Assembly (NCBI RefSeq): GCF_002878395.1
Contig: NC_061119.1
Coordinates: 15,642,492 to 15,706,491, forward strand
Reading direction: 5' to 3'
Length of the DNA stretch: 64,000 nucleotides
DNA from: Capsicum annuum
Taxonomy: Eukaryota > Streptophyta > Magnoliopsida > Solanales > Solanaceae
Shown here: one piece after another, positions 35,902 to 46,715 of the stretch
How the letters are laid out: every line of letters begins with the position of its first letter
Numbering within the stretch: the stretch's first letter is position 1
Position numbers and translations under genes: made by a program
The notes under the pieces: generated by a model
The model's database searches: none
What the model saw: the letters and a program-made list of their open reading frames with translations, nothing else
What the model was told of the DNA's origin: nothing

Positions 35902-38514
35902 TTTAACACCCTAATTTTCTAAACCAGAATGCTACACGATGCTCATGACCCCAAAGGACCACAAGCTAATCCATGACTGATATCTATAACTGTATACTGC
36001 ATAATAAATCATAAAATGTGGAAATATAAACATGAAAGGCCATAAAGTTTGAACTAAAAAAACGTCTGATAACAAAATGTCTGAAAAAGGTATAACAATA
36101 CCAAAATAAGTCGTAAATACTGAAAATAATGAGATCTGAATATCTAATCTGATATTTAGTCTGAAAGCCTCCAACTGAACTGAATAAGGAGTTGAAGTAA
36201 CATGCCTCTAACTAACTCCATCTAGAAATTGAATAGTAAATGTAGTAATAATCATATCATCCTTGAATGAGAAGGACTCACTGCAAACTCTGAACACTAG
36301 AATGCTACTGCTGATTTGGAGCTCGTGCCTCTGAACCTATGGTGTAACATAAGAGAAAGCACCATAGCGCAAATACGTCAGTACGTCTGAATGTACTGAG
36401 TATACAAGTGAGGTAGGCTAAATGCAAAGGGTTATATGCATGAACAATGCTGACTAATATGAACGTGAGAATACATACATGCATAAACAACTTAAATTGA
36501 ACTCGTGATGATGCTGATTACCAAGTCTGAATGCTGATGACATGACTTTACTGTTATGGAGGTACTGAATTGATTATTGACTATTTTTGACAATTCAAAT
36601 TATGAAGAACTGGTTTGAATGACTGTGTCTAACAGTCTTGAAACTAAATATTGGTAACATTAGATATGACAACTAATATAATTTTAATGATCGAACTAAT
36701 CGATATAACTGATACTGAGCGACTATATCTGACAGTCTATATTCTGATGGAACTATATGAGTTCCGTTCTACTTGGAGTAACTAAATCCGAGATCAGTCT
36801 TATCTAGTGGGTGATCATGAGTATACGGATAATAAGGATGATTTAACTTAGTTTGAGATTAGTCCTATCTAGCGGCTGATCTTTAAATCTAATAATTCTG
36901 ATACTGATTAATCATAGTTAAGATCAATCATAGCTAATGGGTGATCTTGAAGTCTATTTACAATGATAAACATTGACTGTATCTAACAGTACTGAATCTG
37001 TCTACTAAGCTGAGTTGACTCTATCTAAAAGCCCTAATTCTATAACTGAAACTATGGTATGTGTTCATCTAATCGATATGCCCCAATCTAAGATTAATAG
37101 GGTCCAATCTCTGCCCTGACTAGAAGAGTGTTGGTACCGCGCTACCAGTAAAGACATCTGTTGTGGAGTCAGTCCTAATCTAGCGGGTGAATCCTGGGAT
37201 CAGTCCTATACATATAAATATTTTAGCAGGTGACCCCTGAATATGTCAGTCCTATCTAACGGGTGACATCTCATACCTACACTGGCAACGTAGTTCTAAA
37301 ACATAGGGATTGCTTCTAGGGATCTCAGTCCTATTCTAGTGGGTGATTCCCCATCCCTAGGCTCACTCGGTGCTGAATCCTACTTCCATATGAAATACAC
37401 TAACCTGAATAACAAAGATAAACTGAATAACTGAACTGAACTGATTAGCTGAACTGATACTAGTGGTATTATTTAGCAGAGCTAAATTGAGTTTACTAAA
37501 TTTCGATGACTAACAAAATGTACTGAGTTCTGAGGACTGATTGAGAGTACTGAAGTTACTGAGATTGGCTGTGAATACTGAAGTTACAGACTGAGTACTG
37601 AGATCACTGACATTACTGAACTACTGAGACTATTGAGATTTCTGAGTTTTCCTAAGTCACATGACTGACTGAATTCTATAGATCATGGCTTAACTGAGAG
37701 TATCATGATAACATGACATGGCTTTAGGTACACAGCTATATTTTTTGGGTACGAATACCTTCAGGACTCGATTGAAGGAAACAAACACACATGACTGACT
37801 TGAGTACGTGACCAACATCAACAACCTATAATAACACAACTTGGGGAATTCTATAAAGTGCATGGATATCATACATTTTGTACATAAGTAGGATTTGCAA
37901 GTAAGCATGGCATAATCTCATAAGACTAGTTCATGAACATCCCAACAACATTTACAAGACACAATATCAACATGAAAATAATTGGAATATGGGGGCATAT
38001 CATGAATCCTTCACATAGTCACAATTTAGCTATAATGTATGATTTCTAGTCTCTTAGGTATTTTACAAACACCTTACATGCACAACTTTGGCATAGGTGT
38101 AAATAATACAATTACTCATCATAAATAATCAAACTTACATGTTTTCAACTCATATGATGTCATAGATTTATAATAACACTTAAAGATTCTATCTTGGAAT
38201 CATTCCACACATAAACATGATCAACAATCCTTTCATAACATGAAAACCAAAATATATAGTTTTAGAAAAGGGTTCTTGAACTTCATGGATGAAAGGAGTC
38301 CATGAATGAACACACGCATACCTTAGAAAAGAAACTTTGATGATTTGCTGGAGAGTTCTTGGATTGGGAAGTTTAATTCTTGATTATCTTGGAAAAAGGC
38401 TTGAATCTTGATTTTGAGAGATGAGTTTGATGGACCCTACTCTTGTGGTTAAGAGTGTAAGAGAGGGTTTTTGAGATGCTTAACTGAAGAAAAATGGGAA
38501 ATATTATGCCTCTT

Positions 38515-41221
38515 TGTAACACCCCACATTTTACATGTACTAGTAATGTTCACATAAAATGACATACGACTTGATTTAATTACTACCAAAATTTTTCGAG
38601 TGTTCAAGTGTTAGATTGGGGCACTATCTGGAAGTCTATTTAGAGACTGTGGCCTTAAACGGAGAAAATCATTGACGTGCTTATGGAACTTAGGAAGCTA
38701 GCAGGTGAGTCACCTGTGTGCTTAGCTTAAAAATTATATATACATGAGGGAGAAGAATTCATTCATAAGTTAACTCACTTGAAGTCTAGACGTTAGTAAA
38801 AAGAAAGGGGAACGAAGACAAGGCTTAACGCCGAAACTTTCCAAGTCTTGTGACAAACGAAGCCCAAGTTAGGGAGGCTATTAAAGACAATGGTTTAACA
38901 TTATATTGGGCCAAGATGTTCAGCCCAAGATTTTTATATAATAGGCCCAACTACATTCATTCACTACTAACAAAATTGAGCCCAAACAAAGTGCAAGAAA
39001 GAGTAAGGAAATGGGCCACTAAAGCCCATTGATTTAGAGATCCAAAAGGCCCAAGTGAAAGGGGAAAATTAGTCATTGACCAACTTGAGTTAATCAGCTA
39101 CAAATATTAGGAGAAATTCGGTCTAAAGTCTCCTTAAAAAGGGACCAAAACCGAGCTCTAGGTTAACCAAAGAAAAGACCAAAAAATTTCAGAATTTCTC
39201 TCTAAGTTTCTCTTGGTATTTCTTCACCTTGGAAGGCAACCAAAGGCTACTTTTTGAGTTCTTGAATTATAACTACACCTTGGAAGTTAAGGTATGTAAA
39301 AAATAACCATATACTTGATATGAATTTTCCATGGAAAACAAGATAAGTTGGCTGGTTCACTGTGCAGGAATTTCTGGACAGCTTGTGTCCTGAAAGTTGT
39401 TGTTTGGTTTTCTTGGCTTTGGAACGATTCTTACCCTGATTTTTGACTTTAATATGATGTAAAGTTGAGGTTATTAACATGTTATAGTGTGTATATGGTT
39501 GCCAAGGTTGCTGGACTGTTTTGATAGTTCTTTGGAAACAAGTATCCTTATATGATCTTATGTGCTTCCAAACTGGTATTGGGCTGTTTTGTTGAGGGGG
39601 ATGTTGTTTCACGTTTCCCCCTACATTTTGAGCTATTTTGTGACTATGTTAAGGTTTATTTGATATATATATATGTTGGGAGCATCTGGTTCAAAGTTGG
39701 GACAAGTATGAATTGTTAACGACGAAATGTAGGGAGACGACGAGATGTTGTGCTTCTTAGTTGAGCGTTTTGTAAAATGGTTATGTGTTGTAGTTATGGA
39801 CTGTTGCCAGCATGTTATAGAACTAATATAGGCTGTATACATCATGTATATGATAATCTATGCTGGTTGAATACAGTTAGAATTGAGAAAGTCGGAATAA
39901 CACCATTGAGTTGATGGTTATACGTTTGTTGCCAAAGTGTTGTGTCTTGTGAGATTGGGTTGTCCAGATGCATTGATTAGCTGCTAATACTAGCTTTAAA
40001 ACATGATATTGTAGATAAATAGTTGGAAGAAAAGAAGTCATTTCGAGGTAAAAACAAGTTGATATGTTGAGGTATGTAAGGCTATTCGATCTCTTATTAT
40101 TTGGCATGGAATCCAAAGTCTTCATTGGCACATAGAGATCTTTACAAACTTCGACATAACCACTCGACTCTTTAACATGTACTTGTGTGTCCAGATTCAA
40201 GCATTGTCACTGCTGCATACATACATTGGGTACCATGACATATGAGTCTTCTTTTTAGCTAAATAAAGTTCATACGTTGTTTATGTCCTACATGTTTTAC
40301 TAATTGTACAACCCACTCTTTTCATTATGATATGATGTTACATGGACACATACTTGTCATTTGTCATGCTTATAGTCTTATAGCTCAAATGTTATGACCA
40401 CCAAAGATTCATCTCAAAAGTAATAAGAAGATTTATGTCTACAGTTGCTTCTGATGGGTGGTATCCCAGGGGTGAAAGAATCACCTAGCATGGGTCAATC
40501 CCAGTATTACAGGGGGTATCTCAGGGGTGAAAGGAAAGCCTAGCATGGGTCGATCCTGATATAGATTTACCACTGATCAGCTGGTCATTTGTATTACATG
40601 CTGTGCACAGATTATACAAGTAATAAGAGTAAAGTAACATAATTGTTATAAGATACATGACTCCACAATATTCATAAAGGTGGTCTTTTACCCTACAGCA
40701 GTACATGGTTTCATTTGAGTTTTTATCTCATATATAGTACATGTTGCCTTACATATTCAGTACATTATTTCGTACTGACGACCCTCTTGGGGGACCTGCA
40801 TTCCATGCTGCAGGTACAGAAGCTAATAAATCTCCCTAGTAAGAGTACAGGATATCAACCGCAGTCACTGAGCTCCAGGTTGCTTCGGGGATTTGAGTCT
40901 TATCATATCTTTTTGCATTGTATAGTATCTTATCATGAGGCGGGGCCTGTCCCGACCCTTATAAGATAATGTTTCTTGTCTAGAGGCTTTGTAGACTATG
41001 TAAAGTATAGTATGGTCATGTATCGTATCGTAGACATTGTGGCTCCAACGGCCTAGTCATATAATATCTTTTGGCTTGCTAGTCCTATTTATCTTTTGAG
41101 GGCATGTTTAGTATGAAAGGAACTTATAATGTTCATAGGTAATGTATTGCTGCAGGTTGGTTCTCCCGAGCCTTACCGACAACGGGTGCCAGTCCGCCTT
41201 AATAGGATTTGGGGCGTGACA
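38515..41221 (+). mobile_element. Solo LTR K (2707 bp)
   Basis: It starts TGTAACACCCC and ends GGGGCGTGACA, flanked by perfect CTCTT copies (38510-38514, 41222-41226). The uninterrupted site is visible in C's 3' LTR at about 34226 (GCCTCTTTAGGGTTATAAG), which proves the boundaries. No internal domain is present. The repeated GGGTGAAAG-AA-CCTAGCATGGGTC motif occurs twice (40470-40555). A possible TATA region is CCTTAAAAAGGGACC (39133-39147). Its sequence family differs from A-J. Confidence 0.95.
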
Positions 41222-41292
41222 CTCTTTAGGGTTATAAGTCATGGAAGGTGAAAGAAATGACCAAAATACCCTTGAATTGCTGGAAAAATATA

Positions 41293-41482
41293 CTTGACGC
41301 CATCCATGACAGGCCGTCAGGTCTGTGATAGGCCATTGCGAATGGTTGTCATAAAAGGGGTCCAAATTCTTGATTTTCTACCCAGGGCTGACGACGTCAT
41401 CAGAAATGTCATCATAATGTTACAACGTCGTCAAAAAGGTCGTCAGAAACGTGATAGCCCGTCAGCAATGTCGTCACCATTT
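41293..41482 (-). promoter_or_regulatory. TGACG/CGTCA cluster in C 5' LTR
   Basis: Eight TGACG/CGTCA cores within 190 bp, including a GACGTCATC. It is located 380-570 bp from the LTR start (U3). TGACG is the core bound by plant TGA-type bZIP factors; function is inferred from position and motif only. Confidence 0.45.
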
Positions 41483-41865
41483 TCCAGTTTGACATGCTAG
41501 AATAAAATGGGGATAACTCTTTGCTCCAATATTGGATTTAGGCGAAATTGGTATCGTTGGAAATATAATTCAAAGAGGTTTCATTTTTTATATAGTAAAC
41601 CACTCAGTTCGTTATATACAATGAGTTATGGTTGATTGAAGTTGACCCAAGTTTTGACGCTCACTAAAACTTGAACGATAGGAAAGCTTTCAACTTATAC
41701 TTGAGTTAGGGGACCTCTATGATCTAAATTCATTCTCAAATATATTCCGAAACTACATAATTGATTAACACACTAAATTTATATAGGATTTAAGGCTTTT
41801 GAAACATCAACACATAGGAATGATGGATTTTTATTCTAGTCCAAAATATGGGGTATTACAGCTTT

Positions 41866-42364
41866 TATGAATAAAGGGGCAAATAATGCTCCTAGGGGAC
41901 CTAAATTTTGTGTTATGGATGAGTTTGGGTAAGGGGAATTTGTCCAAATGCCCTTAAATGACGAGAGGCAAGAGATGGAAAAAAGGGGAGGGTCCACTGC
42001 GGGCTAAGCCCCGCACTGCAGACTACAGAGCGGCAGGCTAAGCCCTGCACCGCGGGCTCTAGAGCGGTGGGCTAAGCCCCACACCGTTGGCCTATCCCAG
42101 TTCCCTCACTAATTTGCTTCTCCAAAAATGCCGTACGCTCATTTAAAAATTTTAAAACTCACCGAGACACATCTTGAACAACCACAATCATGAGTCAATT
42201 AAAAAATCGATATTCTGAGGACGAAAAGATAAAAAATTAAACCATCAAAGCTTAGGGGCCTTGGTAATGACTAAGTCTCAACACTTAGTGAAATTTTTAA
42301 GTCTTGGACCCCATTAACATGCAATCATGAATTGAATTGAGCTAGGATCACAAGGGGTATTACA
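41866..42364 (-). repeat. Element B 3' LTR, proximal piece
   Basis: The LTR start TGTAATACCCCTTG at 42364, preceded (minus strand) by the polypurine tract at 42365-42378. At 41998-42095 there are three imperfect repeats of GCGGGCTAAGCCCCGCAC, which form GC-rich inverted repeats in an otherwise AT-rich region. Confidence 0.88.
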
Positions 42365-42599
42365 ATATCTCTCCCTTGGAAACATTCGTCTTTAAATGAG
42401 TTTGGATAACTGAGAACACTAGGGAAACTGAGATCATAAACTAAACACGAATGATCGAAAAAATGATTGCATAACTGAGTTTGAAACATGATACATGAAC
42501 TGAACTGAACGTATGTAATGACATAAGATGAATTACATAGCTGAAACAAATAATAGAAAAGAGTTAATCTGAGGTAAAACATTAACTTAATCTGAATTT

Positions 42600-43850
42600 G
42601 AGTTTGTGGGGAAAAGATGAGGGTACTTTGTTTGCATATCTTCTTTGGCTTCCTAAGTGGCTCCCTCAACGGATTGATTCCACCAATGTACCTTGACCAA
42701 GGGAACTTCTTTGTTCCTTAGTTTGCAAATCTGACAATCAAGGATCTCAACTGAAGACTCTCTTTATACGAAAGGCTATCCTTAACAACCAAACTTTCTA
42801 ATGGGACAACAACAACTGAATCACCAATACACTTATTCAACAGGAAAGCTTGGAACAATGGATGCACTGATGCTAAATCTGTGGGCAACTCTAGCTCATA
42901 AGCTAACTTCCTAAAATAACTCAAGATCTTATATGGGCTAACATAATAGGGATTGAGTTTCCCCTTCTTGCCAAATCTCTTCACTCCATTCATGGGTGAG
43001 GTTTTCAAATAAAACACATCACCAACCTCAAAATCAAGATCTCTTCTCCTCACATCTGCATAGGATTTCTGATGGATTAAGGTTGTCTTTAGCCTATCTC
43101 GAATCGACTAAACTTTATCCATATCATCAAACACTGCATCTAGCCCTATCAAAGTAGCTTCACCTGCTCTAAACGAGCTAATAAGAGTCCTACATCTCCT
43201 TCCATGAAGAGTCTCAAATAGAGCTATCTCAATCCTTGAGTGGTAGCTATTATTATTGGCAAACTCAATCAAAGGTAAGTGATCATCCCAACTACCTCTA
43301 AAGTCAATAACACATGCTCTCAACATGTCCTCTAAGGTGTGAATGGTCCTCTCTGCCTAACCATCTATCTGAGTATGAAAAGCTATACTAAGATAAACTT
43401 GGGTACCAAGACCCTTCTGTAAAGCTTCTAAAAGAGAGAGGTAAACTAAGTACCTCTATCTGATATGATAGATAATGGAATCCCATGCAACCTAACCAAC
43501 TCCCTAAGGTAGATCCTAGTATAATCCTCAACTGAGTAATAAGTATGAACTGGTAGGAAATGAGTTGATTTGTTATTCTGATAATAATAACCCAAATCGA
43601 TTCATGTCTATGCATATGAGACAAAACCCTCACAAAATCCAGTTCACCATCCCCCACTTCCAAGTGGGGATACTGGAATCCCGTAATTTGCCACTAGGCC
43701 TCTGGTGTTCAACCTTAACCTGCTGACTATTAGAACACTTAGCTACAAATAATATCCCTCTTCATACCATTCCACCAATAGATTTCCCATAAGTCATAGT
43801 ATATCTCAGTGGCTCCTGGATGGATAAAGTATCGTGCACCATACATTTCT
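42600..43850 (-). pseudogene. Element B integrase and chromodomain remnant
   Basis: The C-terminal basic segment lies at 42718-43053 ([34 protein letters not shown]), the core end at 43108-43326 (DHLPLIEFANNNSYHSR) and the core with ISDRG-like residues near 43460. The zinc-binding part around 43690-43850 is badly decayed. The chromodomain end is near 42600-42720 (ATWE is missing; a frameshift precedes). Several stops in every part. Confidence 0.8.
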
Positions 43851-44164
43851 ATTAAGATTCGTTGACTCAACCCATCAACACTCAGACACATAACCTACCC
43901 TAACAATAAAGTACACCATCTCCCGCTTGGGAGAAAACCTCTACCTTTTGATCTCTAACCGCCTTCTTCAACTTAACCGAACTAGGGTCTCTATCTTGCC
44001 TTTCTTATACTTCGGCAATAAAGGAAGATTTTGAACCATTCTAAACCCATACACTACCTTTTGCTGAATTAACCAATCGGACACCAAATCTAGCAAGATG
44101 ATGAACCTCATTGACTAACTTCTTCTTATCCTCCACTACATAAGCAATACTACCCATAGACAAC

Positions 44165-44760
44165 CTGCTAAGGGCATCTGCCACTAAATTTTTTTTGCAA
44201 AAATACATACTCTAAACTTTTGTGATCCATGAACACATCAATATGAACCCCATAAATATAATGCCTCCAAATTTTAAAGGCAAAGACAACAGCTGCCAAC
44301 TCAAGATCATGGGTAGGATAATTTCTTTCATGAGGTTTAAGATATCTAGAAGAATAGGTTATGACCTTACCTCTCTGTATAAAAACACAATCAAGAACAA
44401 CTCTGAAAGCATCACAGTAAACTACAAATCCATCTGAACTATCTAGCAAGGTCAAGAGTGGCCTGAGCTGAGTCGAGTCTTCAACTCTTGGAAACTCTTC
44501 TCGTATGAATCTGACCACTAAAATTTGACTTTATTCAGAGTCAATCGATAAATTATAGATGTAATAGAAGAAAACCCTTCAATAAACCATCTGTAATATC
44601 TAGTTAAACCCAAGAAACTCCTAATATCTAATGAAGAGATGTGTCTGGGCCAGTTTTTTACCGCTTTGGTATTTTGAGGGTCAAATCTAATGCCATCATC
44701 GAAAATAATATGGACAAGAAAAGATACTGATCTTTTACTTGCCCGAATAATACAACACAC
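44165..44760 (-). pseudogene. Element B connection and RNase H, second copy
   Basis: The connection segment at 44518-44760 (FDDGIRFDPQ, FLGLTRYYRWFIEGFSS) runs into RNase H at 44190-44518 with all three catalytic acids visible: [17 protein letters not shown] and VFMDHKSL. It then joins directly to the ADALS-type tail, so a short piece between them is deleted. It lies downstream (minus strand) of another RNase H copy. Confidence 0.85.
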
Positions 44761-44769
44761 TTATATCAT

Positions 44770-45100
44770 AATCTTTTTATAACTCAAGACACCTTCTATT
44801 ACAAAGATTCAAATCTTTCTGCAAGAATACATACTAAAAACTTTTGTGATTCGTGAACACATCAACATGAACCCGATAAAGGTAATGTCTCCATATCTTC
44901 AAAGTAAACATAACAGCTTCTAACTCAAAATCATGTGTAGGATAATTCTTTTCATGAGGCTTAAGCTATCTAGATGCATAGGCTTTGAGCATACCCCCTA
45001 CATCAATACACAACCAAGACCAAATCGGGAAGCATCACAGTAAACTACAAACCCATCTGAACCATATGCAAAATCAATACTAGAGCAGGACCCAGGAAAC
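44770..45100 (-). pseudogene. Element B RNase H, first copy (duplicate)
   Basis: A second RNase H segment, more decayed, readable by translation of the minus strand: [17 protein letters not shown] near 45050, KPHEKN...[12 protein letters not shown] near 44930, and [10 protein letters not shown] with Asp changed to Asn near 44855. It follows RT directly with part of the connection lost near 45080-45110. Together with 44165-44760 it shows that this part of pol is present twice. Confidence 0.78.
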
Positions 45101-45104
45101 TTTT

Positions 45105-45770
45105 GATATCTGATAGAGAGATAGGTCTGGACTAGTTTCTAACTATTTCAGTCTTTTGAGGGTCAACTCTAATTCCATCATTGGAAATGATATAGACAAG
45201 GAAATATACTAATCTTATCAAATACTCCCACTTACTAAATTTGACAAACAACTGATGGGCTCTAAGGGTCTGCATGATCATTCTCACTACGGGACTAGAC
45301 AAGAAATATCATTAATGAAGACTATGATGACCATGTCCAAGTACTTCTTGAAACCCTATTCATCAAGTCCATGAAAGTTGTAGGGGTATTCGTTAGTCCA
45401 AAAGACATAATTAGAAATTCAAAGTTATCATGCCGAGTTCTAAAGGTTGTCTTTGGAATGTCATATTCTATGACTCTTAGCTGATGATAGACAGATCTAA
45501 GATCTATCTTAGAGAAATAATTGGCACCCTAAAGTTGGTAGAACATGTCATCATTCCTAGGGAGTGGATACTTATTCTTGATTATGACTTTGTTCAAAAG
45601 ACGGTAATCGATGCACATTCTGAGAGAACCATCTTTCTTACACATAAACAGAACTGGAGTGCCCTATGGGAAAATGCTAAGCCTAATAAATCCCTTATCT
45701 AAGAGATCTTTCAACTATTCTTTCAACTCCTTAAGCTCACCTAGAGCCATTCTGTAGGGTATAATCGTGA
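45105..45770 (-). pseudogene. Element B reverse transcriptase remnant
   Basis: It begins at the MALGELKELKE segment (Met at about 45750) with no protease or gag upstream. Motifs: [29 protein letters not shown], then KYPLPR and [17 protein letters not shown]. The active-site box reads FIND at 45308-45319 instead of FIDD, a G-to-A change that removes a catalytic Asp. It is fused on its 5' side to a 34-base LTR stub. Confidence 0.88.
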
Positions 45771-45804
45771 GCTGAATTGATCTAGGAACTTATAAGGTAT
45801 TACA
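45771..45804 (-). repeat. Element B 5' LTR stub fused to RT
   Basis: The minus strand reads TGTAATACCTTATAAGTTCC followed by TAGATCAATTCAG, matching the first 30-odd bases of B's 3' LTR (TGTAATACCCCTTGTGATCC, TAGCTCAATTCAA). The next bases are the RT start. A deletion therefore removed the rest of the 5' LTR, the primer site, gag and protease. Confidence 0.75.
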
Positions 45805-46715
45805 CATAAAGAATAAAGAAACAACAGTGAACAATACCATTTGTTCTAACACCATCAAAAACACCAACACCACACATTCCATTAACACGACCCAACCAAC
45901 AATATCATTAAAAACATCAACAACAAAGAAACAAATAAAATACATAAAAAATGATACCGCCATCAAGGATTTTAAAGTTCTCTCCATAGATGACCTTTTT
46001 TGCATATTTTTAAAAATATAACAGTTCATTCATTCAACACTTAAAAGAGTCACCTTTCATACAATTTTATCAATAAATAGTATATGGGTAATGGGTAATT
46101 AAATAAAAAATAGATATGAATAACTAATTTAAATAACTTGCAAAGAAGAAGGAGAGAATGAAAGAGCAATAGTGAACCGTACCATAATGTCAAAAGCAAG
46201 GGGATCAAAATAGTAATTTTAGTTGAGAAAAGATATAGATTGATTGAGATCTGAAAAGATCCTCATGAGAAAGAGGAGAGAAAAGAGATAAAAGAGAGAA
46301 AAAAGGAGACGGTTGTGATAACCCAAAAGAGAAGATAATGAAAAAGAAGTGAGATGAATTAATTAATGGTTGAAGGAGAGATAATTCTAGAGATGGGTTT
46401 AAATCTTCATTAATAACTTAGATGGGCATAAGGAGACGGGTGACATTGAAAATACAAGATATGACAACTCAAAGAGGAGATTTTTGAGTTATCTAATAAA
46501 TATTTTTTACCTTCTTAGTATTTTATCTTTTATTTTGGTAAAAAAATTTCTTTAAAATAAAAAAATGAATTTTAGATAGATACATCATCTGTTGCAACAT
46601 ATATAAACATATGTTTAAAAATTTCCAACAGCACCACTATTTGTCGCAACAGATGGAAATATCAATTTGATTGTTTACAAATATAGGTAATCTATTGCAA
46701 CAAATATCAATATCT
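45805..46715. other. Non-coding flank
   Basis: No gene supported. It starts with ACC/AAC-rich low-complexity DNA (45815-45930). A stretch at about 45826-45845 (CAGTGAACAATACCATT) is echoed at 46170-46186 (TAGTGAACCGTACCATA). A 14-base imperfect inverted repeat lies at 46586-46599 and 46642-46655 (CATCTGTTGCAACA / TGTCGCAACAGATG). Confidence 0.6.

Larger units (their letters stand above)
32975..41860 (-). mobile_element. Element C: LTR element without gag-pol (non-autonomous)
   Basis: On the minus strand: a 5' LTR (41860-35902, itself holding solo LTR K), a primer site, an internal region of only about 1.0 kb with no protein domain, a polypurine tract and a 3' LTR (34878-32975). The priming signals are present, so replication in trans by a related Tekay element is plausible. 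The near-duplicate flanks ACTTT/GCTTT support one insertion event into B's LTR. It may be a deletion derivative or a large retrotransposon derivative (LARD) family. Confidence 0.88.
35902..41860 (-). repeat. Element C 5' LTR, interrupted by solo LTR K
   Basis: It starts TGTAATACCCC at 41860 and ends GGGTGTTAAA at 35902 (terminal CA changed to AA; E has the same change). Without K and its target copy it is about 3.25 kb, the longest LTR here. The extra length is a series of CAGTCCTATCTAGCGGGTGA-type repeats between about 36790 and 37350 and surrounding copies of ACTGAGTTC/GAGATTACTGA-type runs. Confidence 0.88.
20197..45804 (-). mobile_element. Element B: rearranged Ty3/gypsy element carrying three large insertions
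   Basis: On the minus strand: a 34-base 5' LTR stub (45804-45771) fused to RT, a duplicated RNase H segment, integrase and chromodomain, a polypurine tract (42365-42378) and a 3' LTR starting at 42364 and ending at 20197. The 3' LTR is broken by C (32975-41860), a TIR element (30667-32532) and D (21409-30499). The four LTR pieces sum to about 2.32 kb. The flanks CTAGT (20192-20196) and CATAA (45805-45809) do not match, so the outer boundary at 45804 may be a recombination joint rather than an insertion edge. Confidence 0.78.

Noticed and set aside
38850..39032. 60-codon frame inside solo LTR K
   Set aside because: Short, no recognisable domain, lies within an LTR; no second copy to test conservation.
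20192..45809. Target duplication for element B
   Set aside because: CTAGT and CATAA do not match; the right boundary is probably a deletion joint.
45827..46021. Asn/Thr-rich frame beside element B
   Set aside because: It comes from an ACC/AAC-rich stretch and has an equally long frame on the opposite strand.
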